Below, in pieces: positions 8,191 through 16,961 of a stretch of 64,000 nt of DNA. The notes under the pieces are model-generated. The model had not been told where the DNA came from, did not search any database, and saw only the letters and a list, made by a program, of their open reading frames with translations. The DNA lies in NCBI GenBank assembly GCA_028278625.1, contig JANQDY010000085.1, positions 40,273 to 104,272 on the forward strand. The letters are read 5' to 3'. Positions within the stretch are counted from its first letter, which is position 1. Each line of letters begins with the position of its first letter. The stretch is from Thermodesulfobacteriota bacterium. Its GTDB lineage: Bacteria; Desulfobacterota; DSM-4660; Desulfatiglandales; Desulfatiglandaceae. A program made the position numbers and the translations under genes.

Positions 8191-9459
8191 TCACCACCTG
8201 CGCTCAAACTTCTTTCTGAGTAGAACAGCGGCACTGTTCATGAAGATCAAAAACGCCAGCAGCACCATGATGGCGGCGGAGGTCAGTGCCGTAAAGGCCC
8301 GCTCAGGACTGTCGGCCCACAGATAGATCTGAACCGGCAGCACCGTTGCGGGGTCCGTGAATCCGTGGGGAACATCCACGATAAAGGCCACCATGCCGAT
8401 CATCAAAAGCGGTGCCGTCTCCCCCAATGCCTGGGCCATTCCGATAATGGTTCCCGTCAGCATGCCCGGCAGCGCCAGGGGCAACACATGATGGGCCACC
8501 ATCTGTGTCTTGGAAGCACCGATTCCCAGTGCCGCATCCCGGATGGACGGGGGTACGGATTTAAGGGCCGCGCGACTGGCAATGATAATGGTGGGCAGCG
8601 TCATAAGCGTTAAAACCAGCCCTCCCACCAGGGGTGTGGAACGGGGAAGGCCGAAGAAATTGAGAAAGACCGCCAGACCCAGGAGGCCAAAGACAATGGA
8701 CGGCACCGCCGCCAGGTTATTGATGTTCACCTCGATCAAGTCGGTCCACTTGTTCTTGGGGGCAAATTCCTCCAGGTAGACCGCCGCGGATACGCCAATG
8801 GGAAAAGAGAGGATCAGGGTCACCACGAGGGTGTAGAAGGATCCCATGACCGCTCCCCAGATGCCGGCCAGTTCCGGCTCCCGTGAATCACCACCGGTGA
8901 AGAATGCCGTATTGAACCGCTTTTCAATGCGGTGTTCACTCTCCAGTTTGTCGATCCAGGCCAGCTGTTTATCCGTCAGCCGGCGTTCAGTTTCCGGCAC
9001 ATCCCGTTCCATCTGGCCTTTCATGAGCATATCCACATCATCGTTGGCCGGCACCCAGATGGAAATGGTCTTTCCGATCAGATGCGGGTCATCCATGGCG
9101 GTTTGGCGAATCTGAAAGGCGGCCCCGGAGCTCACCAAACCATATAGCTGCCGCTTGTCGCGACGGCCTTTTACATCGGGGAAGAGTTCACGCATTGATT
9201 TTTTGACCAGCCCGCTGTAATTGGCGCTGGAAAGTGTTTCCGGTGTAACGGTTTCAGGATCAAAGGTGATATCCAGTTTGATCAGCGTTCTCGTAAAGGC
9301 GGAATAGCCAGTTCCCACAATGCTGACAAAGAGGAGCGCCAGGAAAATGATGCTGATCAGAATCGCACTCAGTCCGTAGATCTGAAACCGCTTTTCCGCC
9401 CGGTAGCGTTTCGCCAGGCCCCTGTTGACGATATCGATGGTTCTCTCTTTCTTTTCCAT
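8191..9459 (-). CDS. pstA: Phosphate ABC transporter permease PstA
   Basis: This is one of two inner-membrane permease subunits for phosphate import. At 422 residues it is longer than E. coli PstA because a periplasmic loop of about 150 residues follows the first membrane segment (ILISIIFLALLFVSIVGTG). The permease core starts near residue 200 with GIWGAVMGSFYTLVVTLILSF and contains the EAA-type loop AALKSVPPSIRDAALGIGAS. FGLLGLAVFLNFFG and GETAPLLMIGM are also typical. It follows pstC with an 18-nt gap, and the intact core argues for function. Confidence 0.93.
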   Translation of the reverse strand: MEKKERTIDIVNRGLAKRYRAEKRFQIYGLSAILISIIFLALLFVSIVGTGYSAFTRTLIKLDITFDPETVTPETLSSANYSGLVKKSMRELFPDVKGRRDKRQLYGLVSSGAAFQIRQTAMDDPHLIGKTISIWVPANDDVDMLMKGQMERDVPETERRLTDKQLAWIDKLESEHRIEKRFNTAFFTGGDSREPELAGIWGAVMGSFYTLVVTLILSFPIGVSAAVYLEEFAPKNKWTDLIEVNINNLAAVPSIVFGLLGLAVFLNFFGLPRSTPLVGGLVLTLMTLPTIIIASRAALKSVPPSIRDAALGIGASKTQMVAHHVLPLALPGMLTGTIIGMAQALGETAPLLMIGMVAFIVDVPHGFTDPATVLPVQIYLWADSPERAFTALTSAAIMVLLAFLIFMNSAAVLLRKKFERRW

Positions 9460-9477
9460 GAAACAACCTGTGTTTTT

Positions 9478-10866
9478 TTATTCGTATTGCTCCCGGTATT
9501 TGCGCACCACGTAAAGGGCGATGACATTTAACACCAGGGTCATCAGGAAAAGGACCAGACCCAAGGCAAATGCGGCCAAGGTTTTGGGGCTGTCAAACTC
9601 CTGATCCCCCACCAGAAGGGTCACGATCTGAACCGTCACGGTGGTGACCGCTTGAAGGGGATTCACCGTCAGATTGGCTGCGAGCCCCGCCGCCATGACC
9701 ACAATCATGGTCTCTCCGATGGCCCTAGATGCCGCCAAGAGCACCCCGCCCACAATGCCGGGCAGAGCCGCGGGCAGCACCACCTGTTTGACGGTCTCCG
9801 AATGGGTTGCTCCCAGACCGTAAGCACCATCCCTTAAGGATTGGGGAACGGCATTGATCACATCGTCCGACAGGGAAGAGACAAAGGGAATAATCATCAC
9901 CCCCATGACCAGGCCCGCGGCCAGGGCGCTTTCAGAAGAGACATCGAGACCGATGGACTCCCCGAATCCCCGAATGATGGGCGCCACCGTGAGCGCGGCG
10001 AAAAAACCGTAGACCACCGTGGGCACGCCCGCCAGAATTTCGAGGATGGGCTTGGCAAAGGCGCGGAATTTTTTACCCGCATACTCGGACAGATAGATGG
10101 CACTCATGAGCCCGATGGGCACCGCAACAATCAGGGCGATGGTTGAAATAACAGCGGTTCCCAGAAAGACCGGGATGGCACCGAATGCCCCGGAGGACCC
10201 CACCTGGTCGGCCCGAATGGCCATCTGAGGGCTCCACTCCAAACCAAACAAGAAGTCCGTAATGGGAATGATGCGAAAAAAGCGGATGGCCTCAAAGAGA
10301 ACCGACAGGACAATCCCGATGGTCGTGAATATGGCAATGGAGGAGCACCCGATCAAAAACCACTGCACCAGCCGTTCCACCTGATTCCTGGCCCTTAACT
10401 GTGGCGAAATGCTCCGTTGAACCAACAGCATGGCCACAATGACAACCGCCAGGGCCACCACCGTGAGGGCCCCGTATCCGATTGAGGTGAGCCGGCGGTA
10501 GTGATCCGCAGCCGCCAGAAGCGCCGGGCTTTTCTCCCCTGATACGATATTGCCGCTCACCAGATTATGAATGTTATTGACCACCAGATTCAGCCGGTCC
10601 TCCGGCAGGTCGCGGATTTCCGGGGGGAGGCCGTCCACCACCAGACCCATCACCACGTTTGGCCCCACCGCCAGCCAGATCCCCATGATAATGAGTGCGG
10701 GAATTCCGCACCACAATCCGGTCAATGTGCCGTAATAGACCGGCTTGGAATGCATGTTTCGAACACCCTTGGCTCTTTTGCCCACCAACAGGGCTTTTTT
10801 GCGACCGAGGAAATAGCCAACGACAGAAAGGAACAAAACGACAAAGAGAAGGATGGTTGGATTCAT
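9478..10866 (-). CDS. pstC: Phosphate ABC transporter permease PstC
   Basis: This is the partner permease of PstA and the first gene of the pst operon. The ATG at 10866 is preferred over a GTG at 10890 because CAGGAGCCGCTTTC precedes it and the product then begins MNPTILLFVVLF. The 462-residue protein has an enlarged N-terminal half with additional membrane segments before the core. The core carries GVPTVVYGFFAAL, NAVPQSLRDGAYGLGAT (EAA loop) and AIGETMIVVMAAG. A three-unit Pho-type box lies 75 nt upstream, so the operon is very likely phosphate-controlled. Confidence 0.94.
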   Translation of the reverse strand: MNPTILLFVVLFLSVVGYFLGRKKALLVGKRAKGVRNMHSKPVYYGTLTGLWCGIPALIIMGIWLAVGPNVVMGLVVDGLPPEIRDLPEDRLNLVVNNIHNLVSGNIVSGEKSPALLAAADHYRRLTSIGYGALTVVALAVVIVAMLLVQRSISPQLRARNQVERLVQWFLIGCSSIAIFTTIGIVLSVLFEAIRFFRIIPITDFLFGLEWSPQMAIRADQVGSSGAFGAIPVFLGTAVISTIALIVAVPIGLMSAIYLSEYAGKKFRAFAKPILEILAGVPTVVYGFFAALTVAPIIRGFGESIGLDVSSESALAAGLVMGVMIIPFVSSLSDDVINAVPQSLRDGAYGLGATHSETVKQVVLPAALPGIVGGVLLAASRAIGETMIVVMAAGLAANLTVNPLQAVTTVTVQIVTLLVGDQEFDSPKTLAAFALGLVLFLMTLVLNVIALYVVRKYREQYE

Positions 10867-10940
10867 GAAAGCGGCTCCTGGTGAAAACACGCCATCGGCG
10901 ATTATGGAAATTTCACTGGAAACTAAAGGGCATCCATTAC

Positions 10941-10973
10941 ACGGAAGTTAGGAAAATGTGAAATTTGTGTTAG
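10941..10973 (-). promoter_or_regulatory. Pho-type box of the pst operon
   Basis: Read on the minus strand, three half sites begin at 10973 (CTAAC), 10962 (TTCAC) and 10951 (CTAAC), each exactly 11 bp apart. The site lies upstream of pstC, where a PhoB box is expected, so it anchors the motif used to interpret the other boxes in the window. Confidence 0.75.
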
Positions 10974-11017
10974 TCTGAAAAAAACTATCGATGCCGCACA
11001 AAAAGGAGCGCTATCTC

Positions 11018-11050
11018 TTAATGAAAAGCTAACGTGATCCTAACACAAGT
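11018..11050 (+). promoter_or_regulatory. Pho-type box upstream of the PhoU remnant and K+ channel
   Basis: TTAAT at 11018, CTAAC at 11029 and CTAAC at 11040 are spaced 11 bp apart on the plus strand. With the minus-strand box at 10941-10973 it forms a divergent pair of regulatory sites. Confidence 0.65.
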
Positions 11051-11224
11051 ATTCTAGTAAAGCGGAATCTGAAAAATCGTCTGTGGGAGAAAGGCCCTTG
11101 GCGGAAACCGTCCCCTTGAACAAAAGAAACCCCATCTCAGTTGTGGGGGGAGAACCGGATCAGGAACCTACCGAATCTGATATAGCCCTGTTCAGGCGCA
11201 TTACCACCACGGAGCTCAGCCCTG

Positions 11225-11557
11225 AACAGCGGGAGCGAATGTTACTCCCGGCTCATTTATGAGGGAGTGGCCGCACAGGAAGACCTAAAAACCCTTCGTG
11301 CCATTCACATGATGACCGTCAACCTGGAACGTATTGGTGATTTCTGTGTCAATATTGCCCGGCAAACGCGGTATCTATCATCGGTCGATTTCATTCATCG
11401 TCTGGAATACCGGGACATGTTCAGAAACATGGGCCTTCCTTACTCGGAGGTTCTCCAGAACATCCTTCAAACTGCCCTGAACTTTTCCAAAGACCGCCAA
11501 TTCGATGACGACATCTGTTTGATGGCAGCGGAAATCGTTTCGTTTTGTTGTCCCTGA
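11225..11557 (+). pseudogene. PhoU-domain gene fragment
   Basis: The frame reads ECYSRLIYEG, then TLRAIHMMTVNLERIGDFCVNIARQ, which is unmistakably one PhoU repeat of the kind found beside TrkA-type channels. The frame is closed upstream by a stop at 11183, and the nearest candidate start is a GTG at 11267 inside the conserved domain. A different frame from about 11098 to 11256 encodes SDIALFRRITTTELSPEQRER and then stops, so a frameshift or deletion has probably separated or removed the 5' part. The 3' part ends at FCCP after less than two repeats. I therefore call it a remnant. It lies between a Pho-type box and a potassium channel gene. Confidence 0.65.
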
Positions 11558-11680
11558 AATCGTAATTCTTGCTCTGTTTTCCAGATTTTTCATATCCTTG
11601 TTTACTTGAAGCAACCAGCGAGTTAGGATTGTATCGAATCTTCTTCCGATTCTTCTGCAAATTGTCTAGAGGGCTTTTCC

Positions 11681-13375
11681 ATGAAATACTTGATTGGGCA
11701 GCTGGCTTATATTCTCACGGGAAAAAACGAGAAGAACTTAAGGATGCTGTTAAAATTCTCGGTGGTCCTGGTAGCGATGATCACAGTCTACAGCATCGTG
11801 TTTCATTTGCTGATGATGAAGGAAGGGAAAGAATACAGTTGGATAACGGGGTTTTACTGGACCCTTACCGTCATGAGCACTCTCGGGTTCGGCGACATTA
11901 CCTTTGAATCCAATGTGGGCAGGCTCTTCTCCATTCTGGTCCTGTTATCGGGCATCGTTTTTCTTCTCATCATGCTTCCCTTTACATTCATTCAGTTCTT
12001 CTATGCGCCATGGCTTGAGGCCAAATCAAAATCCAGAGCCCCCCGTCGATTGCCTGAAACGGTCAAAGGCCATGTCATTTTGACAGACTATGACTCGGTA
12101 ATGATGGCTCTTGTGGAACGGTTGAAATGGTTTGAATATCAATATGTCATCATCTGTGAAGACATTCAAAAGGCCCTGGAATTGGTTGATACGGACTATG
12201 AAGTGGTTGTGGGCGATTTGGGTGATCCCGACACATACAAACACGTAAATGCGGATAAGGCTGCTTTGGTTGTGGCAGGCAACAACGACATAATCAATAC
12301 CAACGTCGCATTTACGGTTCGGGAGGTTTCCGCAGAAGTACCAGTGGCCGCCAGCGCCGACCTGGATGATTCGGTGGATATTCTCCATCTGGCTGGCAGC
12401 ACCCACGTTTTCCAGTTCAGAAGACTGCTGGGGGAGTCACTTGCCAGAAGGGTGATCCGTTCAAAAGCGCAAGGAAACATAGTCGCCAATATTGACTCTC
12501 TTTACTTTTCGGAAGTGGCGGCCATACGTACAACGCTGGTGGGCAGGAAACTCCGGCAGAGCGGCTTACGAGAGACAACGGGCCTTACGGTTGCGGGGAT
12601 CTGGGAAAAGGGACGTTTTGAGATGGCCACCGCTGAAACGGTGATTCAATCCACAACGGTTCTCCTCGTAGCCGGATCAATGGAGCAACTTCGAAACTAT
12701 GATCGGCATTTCAAAACAGAAGAAAAGACGGATATCCCCGTCCTCATCCTGGGAGGCGGCAGGGTTGGCCGTGCAACCGCAGAATCACTGGAGAAAAAGC
12801 ACATTGATTACCGAATCATTGAAAGGAACAGGCGGCTCATAACGGATGACCGCGATATCCTTGGAAGCGCTGCGGATTATGACACCCTGAAGCAGGCGGG
12901 AATCAAGAATGCCACATCGGTGATCATCACCACCCACGACAATCCTACCAATGTCTACCTGACCATTTACTGTAGAAAGCTCAGGCCGGACATCCAAATC
13001 ATCAGCCGGGCCACAAAAGATAGAAACATCCCCAAACTGCATGCGGCAGGGGCCGATTTGGTAATGTCTTATTCTTCTCTGGCTGCCAACACAATCCTCA
13101 ACCTGTTGAAACCTGGCAAAACGTTCATGCTCGCGGAAGGTTTGCACCTATTCCGCGTCAATCTCCACCCTTCCCTGGCCGGCAAGTCTTTGGCGGAAAG
13201 TGAAATTCGCCTCCACACAGGATGCAATGTCATCGCCATCAATGACGGCAAAAAGATCGTTATGAACCCGGACCCCTCCCTTTGTTTTCGTGAGAATGAC
13301 GAGTTGATCGTGATCGGTACGGATGAATCGGAGAAGCGGTTCTTCAGAAAGTATCCGGAACCAACCAAACACTAG
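11681..13375 (+). CDS. Potassium channel with two RCK/TrkA domains
   Basis: This 564-residue inner-membrane protein has two N-terminal membrane segments (about 22-44 and 84-108) flanking a pore loop with the selectivity filter TLGFGD. Two cytoplasmic regulatory units follow. The first begins at GHVILTDYDS, a degenerate TrkA-N domain. The second begins at PVLILGGGRVGRAT with a complete GxGxxG nucleotide-binding loop. A TrkA-C domain (about 470-555) closes the protein. The family gates K+ by nucleotide or ligand binding. A PhoU-domain remnant and a Pho-type box lie upstream, so ion balance during phosphate starvation is a plausible role. Confidence 0.9.
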   Translation: MKYLIGQLAYILTGKNEKNLRMLLKFSVVLVAMITVYSIVFHLLMMKEGKEYSWITGFYWTLTVMSTLGFGDITFESNVGRLFSILVLLSGIVFLLIMLPFTFIQFFYAPWLEAKSKSRAPRRLPETVKGHVILTDYDSVMMALVERLKWFEYQYVIICEDIQKALELVDTDYEVVVGDLGDPDTYKHVNADKAALVVAGNNDIINTNVAFTVREVSAEVPVAASADLDDSVDILHLAGSTHVFQFRRLLGESLARRVIRSKAQGNIVANIDSLYFSEVAAIRTTLVGRKLRQSGLRETTGLTVAGIWEKGRFEMATAETVIQSTTVLLVAGSMEQLRNYDRHFKTEEKTDIPVLILGGGRVGRATAESLEKKHIDYRIIERNRRLITDDRDILGSAADYDTLKQAGIKNATSVIITTHDNPTNVYLTIYCRKLRPDIQIISRATKDRNIPKLHAAGADLVMSYSSLAANTILNLLKPGKTFMLAEGLHLFRVNLHPSLAGKSLAESEIRLHTGCNVIAINDGKKIVMNPDPSLCFRENDELIVIGTDESEKRFFRKYPEPTKH

Positions 13376-13458
13376 ACGATAAAACCGGAAATCAATGATC
13401 TTACCAGGTCTTAGAACCGGTTGAGAGGTTCTTTCGCAAGGCACTTTTTTCTCGATTC

Positions 13459-13491
13459 CTAACGGAAATTTAACAGATTGCTAACCCTCAA
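13459..13491 (+). promoter_or_regulatory. Pho-type box upstream of the PstS-like/Pit/PRC genes
   Basis: CTAAC at 13459, TTAAC at 13470 and CTAAC at 13481 are spaced 11 bp apart, the cleanest three-unit copy on the plus strand. It lies about 135 bp before the PstS-like gene that starts at 13626. Confidence 0.7.
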
Positions 13492-13625
13492 CGTGCATCT
13501 GTCTGCGACGTATGGTATTTATGAAAAGGAGGAAGGTCTTTTGGACAACAAACGCTTCGTTCTTGATTTGCCGTTTCACGGGAATTGAAACGGCGATTCA
13601 TTATTGCTGAGGAGGCTTTCCCAAC

Positions 13626-14690
13626 ATGGGCACCAATACGAAAAATCACTTCCCGGTTCGGCCTGTACTCATGGGGCTATGGTTTTTTTTGTTTCTTTTT
13701 TCAGCCGGCCAGAGCTTTGCCATAGAGTTCGATGAGAGTGTAACCATTTCACCATCGCAGTTGGATGCGATCATAGATCCCCAACTAAAGGCTTATAAAA
13801 TCGAAAAGAGGCTTTTAAAGCCCCTCCAAAGGGCCGAAACAATCAAAAGCGAAGGCTCTGAAACCATCAGCAAAAGACTGGTGTACGTGGCCCAGGGCTT
13901 CAATGAATTTCACAAAAACATTGCCATCCGTTTCCGGGCCCAGGGATCAGCCAAGGCGGTAACGGCCCTTGCACACATGAAGACCCAACTGGCGCCCATG
14001 AGTCGACCCATGTCTTCCAAAGAAGAAGCGGTTTTTGTGTCGAAGCTGGGATACCCCCCCACACCGATCATCGTGGCCCACGACGCCGTGGCTGTTTTTG
14101 TCCAAGAAAAGAACCCTCTTGTGGGCTTGCCTCTGGAGACCATCGCAAGGATTTTTTCACAACAGAAACCCCACGATCAAATCCTTACATGGGGACAGCT
14201 TTCCCTTAGAGGACAATGGAAAAACAGGAAAATCGTCATTTACGGTCGTAACAGAGACAGCGGCACCCGATCCTTTTTCAGGGAAAGGGTCCTTAAAGGA
14301 AACGCCTATCGAAAAGATATTCGAGAAATGCCCGGAAACCGCGCCGTGGTGCAGGGGGTTGTCGGAGGACTGTTCAAGGACCCCAACGGCATCGGATATG
14401 CGAGCATTGCCTACAACATGAAAGGGGTCAGGCCTCTCCAACTCGCCAAGGATACCAACTCCCCCATATTGGACCCCAACTACTATAATATTCAAAAGGG
14501 CTTTTATCCGCTCTGTCGTCCCTTTTATATCTATATCAACAAGACACCCGGAAAGCCGTCGAATCCTGTGGTGGAAGCGTTTATCCGGTTCATCCTGAGC
14601 AGAAACGGACAGATCCTATTGGCAAAAGGCGGCGTTATTCCCTTAAGTGCCGATGATATCAAAACACAATTGAAGCAACTCGCACCATAG
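13626..14690 (+). CDS. PstS-like phosphate-binding protein
   Basis: This exported substrate-binding protein of 354 residues belongs to the PstS-like PBP superfamily. A signal peptide (VLMGLWFFLFLFSAGQSFA) leads into a divergent first lobe. IKSEGSETISKRL takes the place of the usual GSSTVYP loop, RFRAQGSAKAV replaces TGSGGG and GRNRDSGTRSFF retains the phosphate-loop SGT motif. GIGYASIAYN and YPLCRPFYIYIN are also family-typical. It has no permease of its own but precedes a Pit transporter and sits under a Pho-type box. It may feed the pst permeases, capture organic phosphate or act as a sensor. Confidence 0.85.
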   Translation: MGTNTKNHFPVRPVLMGLWFFLFLFSAGQSFAIEFDESVTISPSQLDAIIDPQLKAYKIEKRLLKPLQRAETIKSEGSETISKRLVYVAQGFNEFHKNIAIRFRAQGSAKAVTALAHMKTQLAPMSRPMSSKEEAVFVSKLGYPPTPIIVAHDAVAVFVQEKNPLVGLPLETIARIFSQQKPHDQILTWGQLSLRGQWKNRKIVIYGRNRDSGTRSFFRERVLKGNAYRKDIREMPGNRAVVQGVVGGLFKDPNGIGYASIAYNMKGVRPLQLAKDTNSPILDPNYYNIQKGFYPLCRPFYIYINKTPGKPSNPVVEAFIRFILSRNGQILLAKGGVIPLSADDIKTQLKQLAP

Positions 14691-14745
14691 GCAAACGCCA
14701 TGTCCCGCTGTGGGGAATATGCCGTTCAATTGAAGGAGTTAGAGC

Positions 14746-15996
14746 GTGGAACCCGTTGCGTTCAATTTTGACCTGTTCTTCTACCTGGCGCTGGGAGGGG
14801 GATTCCTCATGGCCTTTTCCCTGGGTGCCAATGATGTGGCCAACTCTATGGCCTCCGCCGTGGGCGCTCGCGCCATTACCGTTAAACAGGCGGTTATTAT
14901 TGCGGGTCTGCTGAATTTCGCGGGTGCCGCGTTTCTGGGCGCCAGCGTGGTCTCCACCATCAGCAAAGGGATTGTGAACCCTGAATACATTAACAATGTT
15001 CCGGTGCTGGCCATCGGAATGTTTTCAGCACTTCTGACGGCGGGGCTCTGGGTTTTGATCTCAACGCTCACGGGGGCGCCCGTCTCGTCAACCCATTCCA
15101 TCGTGGGTGCCATTTTGGGCTTCGGTCTCATCGCCGCGGGCCCACAGGCGGTGCAATGGGGCGTGATGTTGAAAATCGCCCTCAGCTGGATATTCAGTCC
15201 CATTCTGGCAGCCCTGGTGGCCGGCGCCATCTATATGGTCATCAAGGTCACCATTTTGGACCGAAAGAAGATGCTACGGGCCGCCAGGATCTGTGTTCCC
15301 GGATGGGCCCTTTTAACCGCCGTTCTGCTGGCCCTTTCCTTCATGTATAAAACCCCTTTCGGCAAGCGCTTCAATGAAGCCCACCCAGAGGCCGCCTTGA
15401 CCATCGTCATCCTAACACCCCTTGTCTTCGCTCTTTTTTCATGGGTGATCGCCAAACGGCTTTTTCCCGAGGAAGAGGGCACAACAGAAGATGTGGAACG
15501 AATCTACCGCACCATGCAGATCGGCACATCGAGCTATGTGGCACTCTCCCAAGGGGCCAATGATGTGGCCAACGCCATGGGGCCGGTGGTGGCGCTTTAT
15601 GTGCTGGCCCGGTATCACCTGATGCCGGAGGATCCGGCCGTACCCATGTGGATTTTGGCCATGGGGGGAATCGGCATTGCCATCGGCGTCGCCGCGCTGG
15701 GTTACAAGGTCATGGCAACGGTGGGTGAGAAGATCACGACCTTGACCAATACAAAGGGATTTTCCGTTGATTTTTCGGTGGCCTCCACCATTCTTTTTGC
15801 ATCTCACATGGGGGTTCCGGTTTCATCGACCACCGTCGCCGTAGGCTCCGTTGCCGGAGTTGGCGCCACACAAGGGTTGGGCAATGTCAATCTTCGAACC
15901 CTGGGGAAGTGCTTCCTTTTCTGGGTGCTGACGGTGCCCATCGCCGCGCTCACATCCATGGGTTTCTTTTTGCTGCTAAAAGCGGTATTCTTATAG
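14746..15996 (+). CDS. Pit-family inorganic phosphate transporter
   Basis: This inner-membrane phosphate:cation symporter has 416 residues. Both inverted PiT signature repeats are present: SLGANDVANSMASAVGAR (N-terminal) and SQGANDVANAMGPVVALY (C-terminal). GAPVSSTHSIVGAI and GVPVSSTTVAVGSVAG provide the paired SST/SH motifs, and about ten hydrophobic segments are visible. The start is GTG after AAGGAGTTAGAGC. It shares a transcription unit with the upstream PstS-like gene and the downstream PRC-barrel gene, behind a Pho-type box. Low-affinity Pit systems are usually not Pho-induced, so this placement is notable. Confidence 0.93.
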   Translation: MEPVAFNFDLFFYLALGGGFLMAFSLGANDVANSMASAVGARAITVKQAVIIAGLLNFAGAAFLGASVVSTISKGIVNPEYINNVPVLAIGMFSALLTAGLWVLISTLTGAPVSSTHSIVGAILGFGLIAAGPQAVQWGVMLKIALSWIFSPILAALVAGAIYMVIKVTILDRKKMLRAARICVPGWALLTAVLLALSFMYKTPFGKRFNEAHPEAALTIVILTPLVFALFSWVIAKRLFPEEEGTTEDVERIYRTMQIGTSSYVALSQGANDVANAMGPVVALYVLARYHLMPEDPAVPMWILAMGGIGIAIGVAALGYKVMATVGEKITTLTNTKGFSVDFSVASTILFASHMGVPVSSTTVAVGSVAGVGATQGLGNVNLRTLGKCFLFWVLTVPIAALTSMGFFLLLKAVFL

Positions 15997-16036
15997 ACAT
16001 CTTTTGAGATCACGAAAGGGTCGAGGAGCAACGAAC

Positions 16037-16780
16037 ATGTTGAGAATGGTGACAGATCTTCGCGGGTATGCGTTACGGGCCACCGATGGTGACATTGGAA
16101 GGATTTGTGATCTCTACTTCGATGAATTGGAATGGAAGATTCGCTACATCGTGGTTGACACGGACACCTGGCTCAAAGACCGCCAGGTTCTGATTTCACC
16201 TGTCTCAATTGACCCGCCCAAATGGCGGGAAAGGGTACTTCCGGTGAAGCTCACCAAACGCCAGGTGGAGGAAAGCCCGCCGGTGGATGCCCATAAACCC
16301 CTGACCCGCCGTTACGAAAAAAAACTGGCCGCTCATTACCGGTGGCCGTCATGGTGGGGAGGCACCGGCGCTGCGCTCGTCGCTGTTTGGGCGACCCTGG
16401 CCAACGGGGAACCGGAAAAAGCAAACGAGGAAAATTCCCATCTCAGCAGCATGAAAGCCGTCATCAAATATCGCATTGCCGATGCTGAAGGACAAATGGC
16501 CCGTGTGGACAATTTTATCCTGGACGATGAGGATTGGATCATCCGATATGTGATCGCCAAAACCAAAGGGTTTCTGTCCGGCCGAAAGGTTCTCATCGCA
16601 TCCCAATGGGTTGAAGCCCTGGACTGGCAAAAAGGCCTTCTACAAGTCGACCTCACCCGGGAGCAAATAGACAAATCTCCTGCTTTTGATGCTTCCACCC
16701 CCATTGATCGTCAGGATGAACGGATGCTCTACGACCACTACGGTCGGCCCGGCTATTGGACCGATAGCACATCTTCCTGA
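16037..16780 (+). CDS. Protein with two PRC-barrel domains
   Basis: This 247-residue soluble protein is built from two PRC-barrel units. The first (about 5-60) reads LRGYALRATDGDIGRICDLY with a following IRYIVVDT, and the second (about 145-210) reads KYRIADAEGQMARVDNFI followed by IIRYVIAK. The ATG at 16037 is chosen because GAGGAGCAACGAAC precedes it; an upstream in-frame start at 16004 lacks a site. PRC barrels are protein- or RNA-interaction modules, so no enzymatic role is implied. It directly follows the pit gene and may be a partner of the transporter. Confidence 0.82.
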   Translation: MLRMVTDLRGYALRATDGDIGRICDLYFDELEWKIRYIVVDTDTWLKDRQVLISPVSIDPPKWRERVLPVKLTKRQVEESPPVDAHKPLTRRYEKKLAAHYRWPSWWGGTGAALVAVWATLANGEPEKANEENSHLSSMKAVIKYRIADAEGQMARVDNFILDDEDWIIRYVIAKTKGFLSGRKVLIASQWVEALDWQKGLLQVDLTREQIDKSPAFDASTPIDRQDERMLYDHYGRPGYWTDSTSS

Positions 16781-16790
16781 AACAGGCGCT

Positions 16791-16812
16791 CTAACATAAA
16801 CCTAACTTGACA
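16791..16812 (+). promoter_or_regulatory. Pho-type box upstream of the HAD phosphatase
   Basis: CTAAC half sites begin at 16791 and 16802, exactly 11 bp apart, about 150 bp before the phosphatase start. Confidence 0.6.
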
Positions 16813-16961
16813 ACACTTAATTTTCTTGGCTATGCGAAAGGGGCTGATTTGGGCAAGCACAGGCCATTTTTCAATGGTCCCAATACCCCAATCCGCTCTT
16901 GTTAAGTGCCGATGAATCGGCATCTGAAAAAAGCACCGACACAAAAAGGGGGAGAGTTAAA

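Noticed and set aside
13413..13432. Short hairpin after the potassium channel gene
   Set aside because: The stem is only 6 bp with an 8-nt loop and a weak T-run, so I did not call a terminator.
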